DNA of 64,000 nt from Streptomyces huasconensis. Its GTDB lineage: Bacteria; Actinomycetota; Actinomycetes; Streptomycetales; Streptomycetaceae. Shown here piece by piece: positions 55,473-63,800 of this stretch. The notes under the pieces are model-generated. The model was not told the DNA's origin, did no database searches, and saw nothing but the letters and a program-made list of their open reading frames with translations. The first letter of the stretch is position 1; the number at the start of each line of letters is the position of its first letter. A program made the position numbers and the translations under genes. The stretch lies in assembly GCA_004010275.1 (NCBI GenBank), contig RBWT01000003.1, forward strand, positions 1 through 64,000. Reading direction: 5' to 3'.

Positions 55473-56939
55473 ATGACGGAGCTCGTGGAACACGGACAGC
55501 TGTTCATCGGCGGGGAGTTGGTGGACCCGCTCGGCAAGGACGTCATCGACGTCGTCTCCCCGCACACCGGCCAGGTCTTCGCCCGCGTGCCGCACGCCGC
55601 CCCCGCCGACGTGGACCGCGCCGTCGCCGCCGCGCGCAAGGCGTTCGACGAAGGCCCCTGGCCGCGCATGTCCCTGGACGAGCGGATCGCGGTCGTCACC
55701 AGGATCAAGGACGGCTTCGCGGTGCGCCACGAGGAGATCGCCCGCATCATCAGCTCCGAGAACGGCACCCCGTACACCTCCAGTGTGATGGTGCAGGCCC
55801 TCGCCGCGATGATGGTGTGGGACGCGGCGCTCACCGTCGCCCGCGACTTCCGTTACGAGGAGAGCCGCGACGGAGTCCTCGGGAAACTGCTCGTGCGCCG
55901 CGAGCCGGTCGGCGTCGTCGCGGCCGTCGTGCCCTGGAACGTCCCGCAGTTCACCGCCGCCGCCAAGCTCGCCCCCGCGCTGCTCGCCGGCTGCCCGGTG
56001 GTCCTGAAGACCTCGCCCGAGGCGCCGCTCGACGCGTACGTCCTCGCGGAGATCGCCGCGGCGGCGGGCCTGCCGGAAGGCGTGCTCTCCATCATTTCGG
56101 CCGACCGCGAGGTCAGCGAGTACCTCGTCGGGCACCCCGGCGTCGACAAGGTGTCCTTCACCGGGTCCGTCGCCGCGGGCAAACGCGTCATGGAGGTCGC
56201 CGCCCGCAACCTCACCCGCGTCACCCTGGAACTCGGCGGCAAGTCGGCCGCCGTGATCCTGCCCGACGCCGACGCGGCGGGCGCCGTCGCCGGCATCGTG
56301 CCGTTCGCCTGGATGATCAACGGCCAGGCGTGCGTGGCCCAGAGCCGCATCCTCGTGCCGCGCACCCGCTACGACGAGTTCGCCGACGCCTTCGCCGCCG
56401 CCGCGTCCGCGCTCAAGGTCGGCGACCCGATGGACCCCGCGACCGAACTCGGCCCGCTCGTCGCCGAGCGGCAGCAGCGGCGCTCCCTGGACTACATCCG
56501 CATCGGCCAGGAGGAGGGCGCCAAGATCCTCGCGGGCGGCGGCCGTCCCCCCGGGCTCGACCAGGGCTGGTACGTCGAACCGACCCTCTTCGGCGACGTC
56601 GACAACTCCATGCGCATCGCCCGCGAGGAGATCTTCGGCCCCGTCATCTGCCTGCTCCCGTACGGCGACGAGGAGGAGGCCGTCCGGATCGCCAACGACT
56701 CCGACTACGGCCTGAGCGGCAGCGTGTGGACCGCCGACGTGGAGCGCGGCATCGACATCGCCCGCCGGGTGCGCACCGGAACGTACTCCGTGAACACCTT
56801 CAGCCTCGACATGCTCGGCCCCTTCGGCGGCTACAAGAACTCCGGACTCGGCCGCGAGTTCGGGCCCGAGGGGTACGGCGAGTTCTTCGAGCACAAGATG
56901 ATCCACCTGCCCGCCGGCCATGAGGGGAGTGGCGCCTGA
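55473..56939 (+). CDS. NAD(P)-dependent aldehyde dehydrogenase
   Basis: 488 residues, intact, ATG 55473 with AGGAGG 15 bases upstream. Oxidises an aldehyde to the acid or CoA-pathway intermediate. Signatures: VVAAVVPWNVPQFTAAAKLA (cofactor/Asn site), VVLKTSPEAPLDAYVLAEI, VSFTGSVAAGKRVMEVAARN, TLELGGKSAAVILPD (general base Glu), NGQACVAQSRILVP (catalytic Cys) and EEIFGPVICLLPYGDEEEAV. The next gene, a 3Fe-4S ferredoxin, overlaps its stop by one base. That pairing is frequent near P450 or oxygenase steps of steroid and terpenoid catabolism, in line with the KstR-type boxes here. Confidence 0.93.
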   Translation: MTELVEHGQLFIGGELVDPLGKDVIDVVSPHTGQVFARVPHAAPADVDRAVAAARKAFDEGPWPRMSLDERIAVVTRIKDGFAVRHEEIARIISSENGTPYTSSVMVQALAAMMVWDAALTVARDFRYEESRDGVLGKLLVRREPVGVVAAVVPWNVPQFTAAAKLAPALLAGCPVVLKTSPEAPLDAYVLAEIAAAAGLPEGVLSIISADREVSEYLVGHPGVDKVSFTGSVAAGKRVMEVAARNLTRVTLELGGKSAAVILPDADAAGAVAGIVPFAWMINGQACVAQSRILVPRTRYDEFADAFAAAASALKVGDPMDPATELGPLVAERQQRRSLDYIRIGQEEGAKILAGGGRPPGLDQGWYVEPTLFGDVDNSMRIAREEIFGPVICLLPYGDEEEAVRIANDSDYGLSGSVWTADVERGIDIARRVRTGTYSVNTFSLDMLGPFGGYKNSGLGREFGPEGYGEFFEHKMIHLPAGHEGSGA

Positions 56940-57172
56940 TGGGCGACCGCTGGCACGTCGAGGTCGACCGGTCGGTCTGCATCGGCTCGGGCATGTGCGT
57001 GAGCATCGCGCCCGGCGCCTTCGCCCTGGACTCCGCCCGGCAGTCCCGCCCCGCGGCGCCGGAGCGGGACGCCGACGAGCGGGTCCTGGAGGCCGCCGAG
57101 GGCTGCCCGGTCGAGGCGATCACCCTCACGCTGGCCGACAGCGGGGAGGCCGTGTTCCCGCCCGAGGAGTGA
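56939..57172 (+). CDS. 3Fe-4S-type ferredoxin
   Basis: 77 residues, intact. Cluster ligands C-x5-C in SVCIGSGMCVSIAPGAF and a distal Cys in EGCPVEAITLTL. One cysteine of a 4Fe-4S set is replaced, as in P450-reducing 3Fe-4S ferredoxins of Streptomyces (Fdx/SuaB type). The start ATG overlaps the aldehyde-dehydrogenase TGA, so the two are translationally coupled. No P450 or ferredoxin reductase is encoded in the window, so its electron partner lies elsewhere. Confidence 0.9.
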   Translation: MGDRWHVEVDRSVCIGSGMCVSIAPGAFALDSARQSRPAAPERDADERVLEAAEGCPVEAITLTLADSGEAVFPPEE

Positions 57173-57188
57173 GGCCCGGGCGCGGGTG

Positions 57189-57809
57189 TCAGGCGCGGGG
57201 CGTGGCCGTGAGGTCGATGAGGCGGCAGACGGTCTCGATGTCGATCTTCACCTGGGCGATCGACGCCCGCCCCGACAGCCAGGTGATCAGCGCGGAGTGC
57301 CAGGTGTGCTCGATGACCCGCACGGCGGAGAGCTGCTGCGCGGTCGGCGGCTCCGGCAGGCCCATCGCGTCCAGGATGATCGCCGTCGTCAGCCGCGAGA
57401 CCGTGTCGACCTCGGGGCTCACCGAGCGGTCGGCGAAGGTCAGGGCACGCACCATCGCGTCCGCCAGGTGCGGTTCGCGCTGGAGGGCGCGGAAGGCCCG
57501 CATCAGCGTCTCCGCGACCCGCTCGGCGGCTGTCTCACCGCCCGGCGGGCGCTTGCGGATCGTGGTGTGCATGTGCTGGAGCTGGTCCTGCATGGTCGCC
57601 ACCAGCAGGTGCACCTTGGAGGGGAAGTAGCGGTAGAGGGTGCCGAGGGCGACGCCCGCCGCCTCGGCGACCTCGCGCATCTGCACGGCGTCGAAGCCGC
57701 CGCGGCTGGCCAGTTGCGCGCTGGCGTGCAGGATGCGGCGCCGGCGCGCCTCCTGGCGCTCCGTGAGGGGCGGCGTCGCAGGGTTCGCCGCCTTGGCCTC
57801 CGCTGTCAT
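57189..57809 (-). CDS. kstR: TetR-family repressor, KstR-like
   Basis: 206 residues from the ATG at 57809, intact; the frame is open to 57881. HTH region: RILHASAQLASRGGFDAVQM, REVAEAAGVALGTLYRYFPS and KVHLLVATMQDQL. The block GGFDAVQMREVAEAAGV and then ALGTLYRYFPSKVHLLV is close to mycobacterial KstR (GGYEAVQMRAVADRADVAVG in my memory), the repressor of cholesterol catabolism that responds to a steroid-CoA. The ligand domain has AMVRALTFADRSVSPEVDTV. Boxes matching the KstR consensus occur at the MBL promoter and in its own upstream region (57979), with a near match at the ALDH promoter. The steroid inducer is inferred. Confidence 0.82.
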   Translation of the reverse strand: MTAEAKAANPATPPLTERQEARRRRILHASAQLASRGGFDAVQMREVAEAAGVALGTLYRYFPSKVHLLVATMQDQLQHMHTTIRKRPPGGETAAERVAETLMRAFRALQREPHLADAMVRALTFADRSVSPEVDTVSRLTTAIILDAMGLPEPPTAQQLSAVRVIEHTWHSALITWLSGRASIAQVKIDIETVCRLIDLTATPRA

Positions 57810-57934
57810 GTCGATGCCCCTTTGGAAATCGCCTCCCGAGATCGCACAGCATGGCAGGGAGCATGTCGTGGCGCGAATCACCTGATCCGGGCCTTACAGC
57901 TCGCCTACCTGCCGGTAGATTCAGAGCGCGTTCG

Positions 57935-57967
57935 GCGATCACTCAGCGATCACTCAGCGATCACTCG
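57935..57967. repeat. Three perfect-period 11-bp tandem repeats (GCGATCACTCR)
   Basis: GCGATCACTCA, GCGATCACTCA, GCGATCACTCG, then a partial GCGATCA. They lie between the KstR-like gene and the glycosyltransferase, next to a KstR-type box. The period equals one turn of DNA. Confidence 0.65.
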
Positions 57968-57978
57968 GCGATCAAGTC

Positions 57979-57992
57979 TGAAACTTGTTCTA
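57979..57992. promoter_or_regulatory. KstR-type box 3 (TGAAACTTGTTCTA)
   Basis: Exact fit to TnnAACnnGTTnnA, 170 bp upstream of the KstR-like start and 55 bp upstream of the glycosyltransferase start. Suggests autoregulation and possibly control of the glycosyltransferase operon. Confidence 0.65.
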
Positions 57993-58046
57993 GGTTACCG
58001 TCCCGGCGTAACCTCGCGGACAACTGCACGGAGAAGGGGGCCGAGA

Positions 58047-59414
58047 GTGACCGCTGAGGCCATGGAAGCGGGCCCCCGCAAGGGTTCCGACGCCGACGGC
58101 GACCGACCGCTGCGCATCGCCCTCCTCACGTACAAGGGGAACCCGTTCTGCGGGGGCCAGGGTGTCTACGTACGCCATCTCTCGCGCGAGCTGGCCCGGC
58201 TCGGCCACAGCGTCGAGGTCATCGGCTCGCAGCCCTACCCCGTCCTCGACGAGGGCGAGGGCCTGGAGGGCCTCCGGCTCACCGAACTGCCGAGCCTGGA
58301 CCTCTACCGCTCCCCGGACCCCTTCCGCACGCCCAGGCGCGACGAGTACCGCGACTGGATCGACGCGCTCGAAGTGGCGACCATGTGGACCGGCGGCTTC
58401 CCCGAGCCCGCCACGTTCAGCCTGCGGGCCCGGCGCCATCTGCGGGCCCGGCGCGGCGACTTCGACGTCGTGCACGACAACCAGACCCTTGGCTACGGCC
58501 TGTTGGGCGACCTCGGCGCGCCCCTGGTCACCACCATCCACCACCCCATCACCGTCGACCGGCAGCTGGAGCTGGACGCCGCGCCCGACCTCAAGCGCCG
58601 CCTTTCCGTCCGCCGCTGGTACGCGTTCACCCGCATGCAGAAGCGCGTCGCGCGCCGCCTCCCGTCCATCCTCACCGTCTCCGGCTCCTCACGCCAGGAG
58701 ATCATCGACCACCTCGGGGTGCGCGAGGACCGCGTCGACGTCGTCCACATCGGCGCCGACACCGGCCTCTTCTCGCCCGACCCGGCCGTGCCCGAGGTGC
58801 CGGGCCGCATCGTGACGACCTCCAGCGCCGACGTCCCGCTCAAGGGCCTGGTCCACCTCGTCGAGGCGCTCGCCAAGGTCCGCGCCGAACACCCCGGCGC
58901 CCACCTCGTCGTCGTCGGCAAGCGCGCCGAGGACGGACCCGTCGCCCAGGCCATCGAGCGCTACGGCCTCGCGGGTGCCGTCGAGTTCGTCAAGGGCATC
59001 ACCGACGCCGAACTGGTCGACCTCGTCCGCTCCGCGCAGGTCGCCTGCGTCCCTTCGCTGTACGAGGGGTTCTCCCTCCCCGCGGCCGAGGCCATGGCGA
59101 CCGGCACGCCGCTGGTCGCGACCACCGGCGGCGCGATCCCGGAGGTCGCGGGCCCCGACGGCGAGACCTGCCTCGCGGTGCCGCCAGGGCGACGCGGGTG
59201 CGCTGGCCACCGCGACCGGCTCCTCGGCGACCGCGAGCTGCGCGCCCGCCTCGGCCACGCGGGCCGCGAGCGCGTCCTGCGGAAGTTCACCTGGGCGCAG
59301 GCCGCCAAGGGAACGGCCGACCGCTACCGCGAGGCCATCCGCCGCTCCGCCGCCACGAACCCCGGCCGCACCGCGGCCACTCCGACGCACTCCGGGAGCC
59401 ATCGATGCTGCTGA
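58047..59414 (+). CDS. GT4-type glycosyltransferase
   Basis: 455 residues from GTG 58047, with GAGAAGGGGG upstream. GT-B fold. Acceptor half: LRIALLTYKGNPFCGGQGVY, VRHLSRELARLGHSVEVIGS, FDVVHDNQTLGYGLLGDLGA. Donor half: VTTSSADVPLKGLVHLVEAL, HLVVVGKRAEDGPVAQAIER and the nucleotide-sugar motif CVPSLYEGFSLPAAEAMATG (E-x7-E). Between about 59183 and 59220 the written PGRRGCAGHRDR is probably PGDAGALATATG in the true frame, i.e. two compensating indels. The 3' end overlaps the methyltransferase start by ten bases. The acceptor is unknown. Confidence 0.85.
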   Translation: MTAEAMEAGPRKGSDADGDRPLRIALLTYKGNPFCGGQGVYVRHLSRELARLGHSVEVIGSQPYPVLDEGEGLEGLRLTELPSLDLYRSPDPFRTPRRDEYRDWIDALEVATMWTGGFPEPATFSLRARRHLRARRGDFDVVHDNQTLGYGLLGDLGAPLVTTIHHPITVDRQLELDAAPDLKRRLSVRRWYAFTRMQKRVARRLPSILTVSGSSRQEIIDHLGVREDRVDVVHIGADTGLFSPDPAVPEVPGRIVTTSSADVPLKGLVHLVEALAKVRAEHPGAHLVVVGKRAEDGPVAQAIERYGLAGAVEFVKGITDAELVDLVRSAQVACVPSLYEGFSLPAAEAMATGTPLVATTGGAIPEVAGPDGETCLAVPPGRRGCAGHRDRLLGDRELRARLGHAGRERVLRKFTWAQAAKGTADRYREAIRRSAATNPGRTAATPTHSGSHRCC

Positions 59415-60165
59415 CCGTCGACTTCACCCGCTTCCCGCTCGCCGCGGGCGACCGCGTCCTCGATCTGGGGTGCGGCGCGGGCCGGCACGCCTTCGAGTGC
59501 TACCGGCGCGGCGCGCGGGTGGTGGCCCTCGACCGGAACGCCGAGGAGATCCGCGAGGTCGCCAAGTGGTTCGCCGCGATGAAGGAGGCGGGCGAGGCCC
59601 CGGCGGGCGCGACCGCCACCGCGATGGAGGGGGACGCGCTCAACCTCCCCTTCCCCGACGCCTCGTTCGACGTCGTGATCATCTCCGAGGTCATGGAGCA
59701 CATCCCCGACGACAAGGGCGTCCTCGCCGAGATGGTCCGCGTCCTCAAGCCCGGCGCCGCATCGCCGTCACCGTCCCGCGCTACGGCCCCGAGAAGGTCT
59801 GCTGGGCGCTCAGCGACGCCTACCACGAGGTCGAGGGCGGCCACATCCGCATCTACAAGGCCGACGAACTCCTCGCCAGGATGCGGGAGTCGGGCCTCAA
59901 GCCGTACGGCACGCACCACGCGCACGCGCTGCACGCCCCGTACTGGTGGCTGAAGTGCGCGTTCGGCGTCGACAACGACAAGGCGCTGCCCGTGCGGGCG
60001 TACCACAAGCTGCTCGTCTGGGACATCATGAAGAAGCCCCTCGCCACACGCGTCGCCGAGCGGCTGCTCAACCCCGTCGTCGGCAAGAGCTTCGTGGCGT
60101 ACGCGACCAAGCCGCACCTGCCCGTGGGCGCAGCGGACGCCGACGCCGCGGTGGCCGCCAAGTGA
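59405..60165 (+). CDS. Class I SAM-dependent methyltransferase, frameshifted
   Basis: About 252 residues from the ATG at 59405. SAM-binding motif I DRVLDLGCGAGRHAFECYRR, motif II VVALDRNAEEIREVAKWFA, motif post-II EGDALNLPFPDASFDVVIIS and EVMEHIPDDKGVLAEMVRVL. After an indel near 59757 the C-terminal part reads RIAVTVPRYGPEKVCWALSD, HEVEGGHIRIYKADELLARM and ends in MKKPLATRVAERLLNPVVGK. It overlaps both neighbours (glycosyltransferase upstream, barrel protein downstream), so the three genes form one translational unit. Confidence 0.83.
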
Positions 60166-61243
60166 CGAGCCCCGAACGGACCGAACACCTCATCCTGCCC
60201 GGTGTCCTGACGGCCGATCAGGCGACGGCGACGGTACGCGGCATCCTCGCCGTCCAGCGCGAGGACGGCGCCATCCCGTGGTTCCGCGGACACCACCTCG
60301 ACCCGTGGGACCACACCGAGGCCGCCATGGCCCTGGACGCCGCCGGCGAGCACGCCGCCGCCGGACGCGCCTACGACTGGCTGGCCCGCCACCAGAACCC
60401 GGACGGCTCCTGGTACGCCGCGTACGCCGACGGGGACCCGCACGACGTCACCGACCGGAGCCGCGAGACCAACTTCTGCGCCTACCTCGCCGTCGGCGTC
60501 TGGCACCACTACCTCGCCACCGGCGACGAGGCGTTCCTGGACCGCATGTGGCCCGCCGTGTTCGCCGCCGTCGAGTTCGTCCTCGCGCTCCAGCAGCCCG
60601 GCGGCAGATCGGCTGGAAGCGGGAGGCCGACGGCACGCCGGTCACCGACGCGCTGCTCACCGGCTGCTCCTCGATCCACCAGGCGCTGCGCTGCGCCCTC
60701 GCCGTCGCCGAGCAGCGCGGGGAGCCGCAGCCCGACTGGGAGCTGGCGGCCGGCGCCCTCGCGCACGCCATCGGCCACCACCCCGAGCGGTTCCTCGACA
60801 AGAACCGCTACTCGATGGACTGGTACTACCCCGTCCTCGGCGGCGCGCTGACCGGCGAGGCGGCCAAGGCGCGCATCGAGGAGGGCTGGGACCGCTTCGT
60901 GGTGCCGGATCTCGGCGTGCGCTGCGTCATCCCGAACAACTGGGTCACCGGCGGTGAGAGCGCCGAACTGGCCCTCGCCCTGTGGATGGTGGGGGAGTCG
61001 GACCGCGCCCTGGAGATCCTCCAGTCCATCCAGCACCTGCGCGACCCGGAAAGCGGCCTGTACTGGACGGGGTACGTCTTCGACGACAAGGCGGTCTGGC
61101 CCGAGGAGCTGACCACCTGGACGGCGGGCTCCCTGCTCCTCGCGGTGGCGGCGCTCGGCGGCGACGAGGCGACCTGCGCGGTCTTCTCCGGTGACCGGCT
61201 GCCGCGGGGCCTCGCCCCGGAGTGCTGCGAGGCGCCGCGCTGA
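60162..61243 (+). CDS. (alpha/alpha)6-barrel prenyltransferase-like protein, frameshifted
   Basis: About 360 residues from GTG 60162 (GTGA overlap). Helical barrel repeats: TATVRGILAVQREDGAIPWF, DHTEAAMALDAAGEHAAAGR, AYDWLARHQNPDGSWYAAYA, FCAYLAVGVWHHYLATGDEA. After an indel near 60605: TGCSSIHQALRCALAVAEQR, KNRYSMDWYYPVLGGALTGE, NWVTGGESAELALALWMVGE and TTWTAGSLLLAVAALGG. Often labelled prenyltransferase because of QW-like repeats, but no DxDD or Asp-rich motif is present. A glycan-active enzyme or sugar-processing barrel acting with the upstream glycosyltransferase is at least as likely. No signal peptide is visible. Confidence 0.72.
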
Positions 61244-61286
61244 GGCGTTGCCCGGCCGGGGCCCGCCTGCCGGCCGCGCCCCGGGC

Positions 61287-61751
61287 TCAGCGCAGGTCCA
61301 GCACCCCCACCACCTGGTCTCCGCTCGTCTCTCCGGTCGGGCGGAAGCCGAGGGACCGGTAGAAGCCGGCCGGGCCGCCCGGGCCCGGATGCCAGGTGGT
61401 CGTCAGGCTGGTGCCGCCGCGCCGGCGGATCTCCGCGGCCAGGGCCTCCACCGCGAAGCGTCCGTACCCCCGGCCCTGCTGCCCGTCCGCGATGGTGAGA
61501 CGCCAGAGCCCGGAGCGGAAGTCGGTGCCTTCGCCGGTCCAGTCGATGCCGAAGAAGGCCATGAGGAACCCCACGGCCTCGTCGCCGTCGCGGATGAGCC
61601 GGGGCCAGGCGACGCCGGGATGGACGTACGCCTCCGCGAGGGACCTCACCACCGGGGCCACCAAGTGCTCCTGGTCGGGCCGGACCCGCAGAGCGACCGC
61701 GGTCTCGAAGTTGTCGGCGGTGATCTCCTGCAGGTACGGCGAGGTCGGCAT
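61287..61751 (-). CDS. GNAT-family N-acetyltransferase
   Basis: 154 residues, intact, ATG 61751. Single GNAT domain: LQEITADNFETAVALRVRPD, AVGFLMAFFGIDWTGEGTDF, the acetyl-CoA pyrophosphate-binding loop QQGRGYGRFAVEALAAEIRR, and the final strand/helix SLTTTWHPGPGGPAGFYRSL with FRPTGE. It resembles spermine/spermidine or streptothricin acetyltransferase-like proteins (SpeG/Sat group) more than RimI, but the substrate is uncertain. It is convergent with the barrel gene and stands alone. Confidence 0.88.
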   Translation of the reverse strand: MPTSPYLQEITADNFETAVALRVRPDQEHLVAPVVRSLAEAYVHPGVAWPRLIRDGDEAVGFLMAFFGIDWTGEGTDFRSGLWRLTIADGQQGRGYGRFAVEALAAEIRRRGGTSLTTTWHPGPGGPAGFYRSLGFRPTGETSGDQVVGVLDLR

Positions 61752-61814
61752 GCCCGCACTCTAGGCAGGCGGGCACGTCCGCTCCGCGCCGGGCCCCGGA
61801 TTGCGCCGGCGCCC

Positions 61815-62108
61815 TCAGTACCTGCGCAGGCGGCCAGCGACCGCGTGGCCCACCAGCAGGTACACGACCGCCGCGAGGCCGTAGCCCGCGACGACCCTGG
61901 CCCACGCCTCGTCGAAGGTGAACAGGTCATGGGACCACCCCGCGAGCCAGCGGGCCACGTCATGGACGAACTGGACGAGGTCGTTGGCGCGATTGGCGTC
62001 CAGGAGGTACATCAGAATCCACAGCCCGAGGATCAGGGCCATGACATCCGCGATGACCACGATGATCTGCGCTGCGCTGCTGCCGCGTGTGCGTCGACCT
62101 GGGGACAT
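61815..62108 (-). CDS. Small two-TM membrane protein (YggT-like size), hypothetical
   Basis: 97 residues, intact, ATG 62108. N-terminal basic stretch then TM1 IIVVIADVMALILGLWILMY and TM2 VVAGYGLAAVVYLLVGHAVA, with an amphipathic segment between (NDLVQFVHDVARWLAGWSHD). Ends RLRRY. I do not recognise a characterised family. Divergent from the lipoprotein gene. Confidence 0.7.
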   Translation of the reverse strand: MSPGRRTRGSSAAQIIVVIADVMALILGLWILMYLLDANRANDLVQFVHDVARWLAGWSHDLFTFDEAWARVVAGYGLAAVVYLLVGHAVAGRLRRY

Positions 62109-62225
62109 GGAGGCCGGGTACCGGGTTCGCGCCCGCCGAAACCCGTACGGGCCCGCCCCGGTGGCGGTCCCTCCCGGCCGGGGTGAGGCTGCCGGGAGGA
62201 CCGCTCACCCCTGGAGGCCGCTGCC

Positions 62226-62771
62226 GTGCCCAGCCCCGTATCCGTCCGCCGTGCCGGAGTCTCCCTCACCCTGTGCTGCACCCTGCTCGTCGGAGCGACG
62301 GCCTGCGGCAGCGACGACAAGGACAGCGCGGCAACGCCCTCCGGCACCAGCACCGCCGAGAAGCAGAAGTTCGCCAAGACCCGCTTCGTCGCCAACGCGG
62401 GGCTCGCCGCGGGCGCCACGTACCAGTGGATCGTGAAGCCGTTCCGCGCGGGCAAGTTCAAGAAGGGCGCGAACGGCCGGACCACGGCCCTGGTCAAGGC
62501 GGGCCTCGCGGGCGCGTTCACGTACAACCGGCTGAAGGCGGCGACGAAGAACGCCCAGGGGGACCCGACCCTCGCCAAGGCGGTGGCACCCCTGACCGCC
62601 GGCATCGACTCCCTGAAGGACCTGCCCGCCAAACTCCGCAAGGGCGAGTCGACGGATTCGATCGTGAACTCCTTCGACGGCGTCATCAACTCCGTGAAGG
62701 ACGCGGGCAAGGGCGCGGGGGCGGAGGTCAAGGACAAGGTGCCGTCGGCCGGTGAGCTGAAGAAGGGCTAG
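62226..62771 (+). CDS. Hypothetical lipoprotein
   Basis: 181 residues from GTG 62226, intact. Lipoprotein signal: RAGVSLTLCCTLLVGATAC, with the lipobox around GATAC, then a Ser/Asp/Thr-rich linker. The mature domain is Lys/Ala-rich and helical (AGLAAGATYQWIVKPFRAGK, LVKAGLAGAFTYNRLKAATK, IDSLKDLPAKLRKGESTDSI, FDGVINSVKDAGKGAGAEVK). Predicted to sit on the outer face of the cytoplasmic membrane. Function unknown. Confidence 0.78.
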   Translation: MPSPVSVRRAGVSLTLCCTLLVGATACGSDDKDSAATPSGTSTAEKQKFAKTRFVANAGLAAGATYQWIVKPFRAGKFKKGANGRTTALVKAGLAGAFTYNRLKAATKNAQGDPTLAKAVAPLTAGIDSLKDLPAKLRKGESTDSIVNSFDGVINSVKDAGKGAGAEVKDKVPSAGELKKG

Positions 62772-62775
62772 GCGG

Positions 62776-63783
62776 CTAGGAGTTGAGGTCGGCGAGGACG
62801 CGCAGCGTGTGCGGGTCCGGCGCGAGGAGCAGCAGGTCGGTGACCGGGCCCGCGCGCCACAGCGCCAGCCGCTCGGCGACGCGTTCGCGCGCGACCAGGG
62901 AGATCTCGTCGGCGAAGGCGTCCGGCACCGCGCGCACGGCCTCCTCCCTGCGGCCCGCGAGGAACAGTTCCTGGACGCGCCGCGCCTCCTCCTCGTACCC
63001 CATGCGCGCCATAAGGTCGGCGTGGAAGTTGCGGGTGGCGTGCCCCATGCCGCCGATGTAGAAGCCGAGCATGGCCTTGACGGGGAGCAGGCCCTCGGCG
63101 ACGTCGTCGCAGACCTTCGCCCGTGCCATCGGGGCGATGGTGAAGCCCTGGCGCAGGCCGTCGAGCGAGGCCTCGTACACGTCCGTGCGCGTCGGTGACC
63201 AGTACAGCGGCAGCCAGCCGTCCGCGATCCGCGTCGTCTGCGCGATGTTCTTCGGCCCCTCCGCGCCGAGCAGGACCGGCAGGTCGGCCCGGAGCGGATG
63301 CGTGATCGGCTTGAGCGGCCTGCCGAGGCCGGTGCCGTCCTCGCCCCGGTAGGGGTGGGCGTGGAAGCGGCCGGCCAGCTCCACCGGGCCCTCGCGCCGC
63401 AGCACCTGGCGGACGACCTCGACGTACTCCCGGGTCGCGGTCAGCGGCGACTTCGGGAAGGGCCGCCCGTACCAGCCCTCCACCACCTGCGGCCCCGACA
63501 GGCCGAGGCCGAGCATCATCCGGCCGCCGGAGAGGTGGTCGAGGGTGAGGGCGTGCATGGCGGTGGTGACGGGGGAGCGCGCCGCCATCTGCGCGACGGC
63601 CGTGCCGAGCCTGATCCGTGAGGTCCGCGCGGCGATCCAGGTCAGCGGCGTGAAGACGTCCGAGCCCCACGCCTCGGCGGTCCACACCGAGTCGTAGCCG
63701 AGCCGCTCGGCCTCCTGGGCGAGGGCGAGGTGGCCGGGGTCGGGGCCGCGCCCCCAATAGCCGAGTGCGAGCCCGAGCCTCAT
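62776..63783 (-). CDS. LLM-class F420/flavin-dependent oxidoreductase
   Basis: 335 residues, intact, ATG 63783. Luciferase-like TIM barrel of the F420-dependent type common in actinobacteria: MRLGLALGYWGRGPDPGHLA, EAERLGYDSVWTAEAWGSDV, ARTSRIRLGTAVAQMAARSP, LTLDHLSGGRMMLGLGLSGP with the phosphate/cofactor loop, LPVLLGAEGPKNIAQTTRIA and DGWLPLYWSP. It could be a reductase or hydride-transfer dehydrogenase of the same catabolic regulon as the 36-47 kb genes, because its promoter carries the same palindrome. Confidence 0.9.
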   Translation of the reverse strand: MRLGLALGYWGRGPDPGHLALAQEAERLGYDSVWTAEAWGSDVFTPLTWIAARTSRIRLGTAVAQMAARSPVTTAMHALTLDHLSGGRMMLGLGLSGPQVVEGWYGRPFPKSPLTATREYVEVVRQVLRREGPVELAGRFHAHPYRGEDGTGLGRPLKPITHPLRADLPVLLGAEGPKNIAQTTRIADGWLPLYWSPTRTDVYEASLDGLRQGFTIAPMARAKVCDDVAEGLLPVKAMLGFYIGGMGHATRNFHADLMARMGYEEEARRVQELFLAGRREEAVRAVPDAFADEISLVARERVAERLALWRAGPVTDLLLLAPDPHTLRVLADLNS

Positions 63784-63800
63784 TGCATGCCCCCTGGTTG

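Noticed and set aside
57935-57976. Short regular repeats as a CRISPR array
   Set aside because: Units are 11 bp with no spacers, and no cas genes occur in the window. The same argument excludes the array at 26211-26304.
52629-61243. Two QW-repeat proteins as evidence of a terpene biosynthetic cluster
   Set aside because: Neither has a DxDD or DDxxD motif, one is secreted and sits behind a riboswitch, and no prenyl synthase or P450 is nearby.
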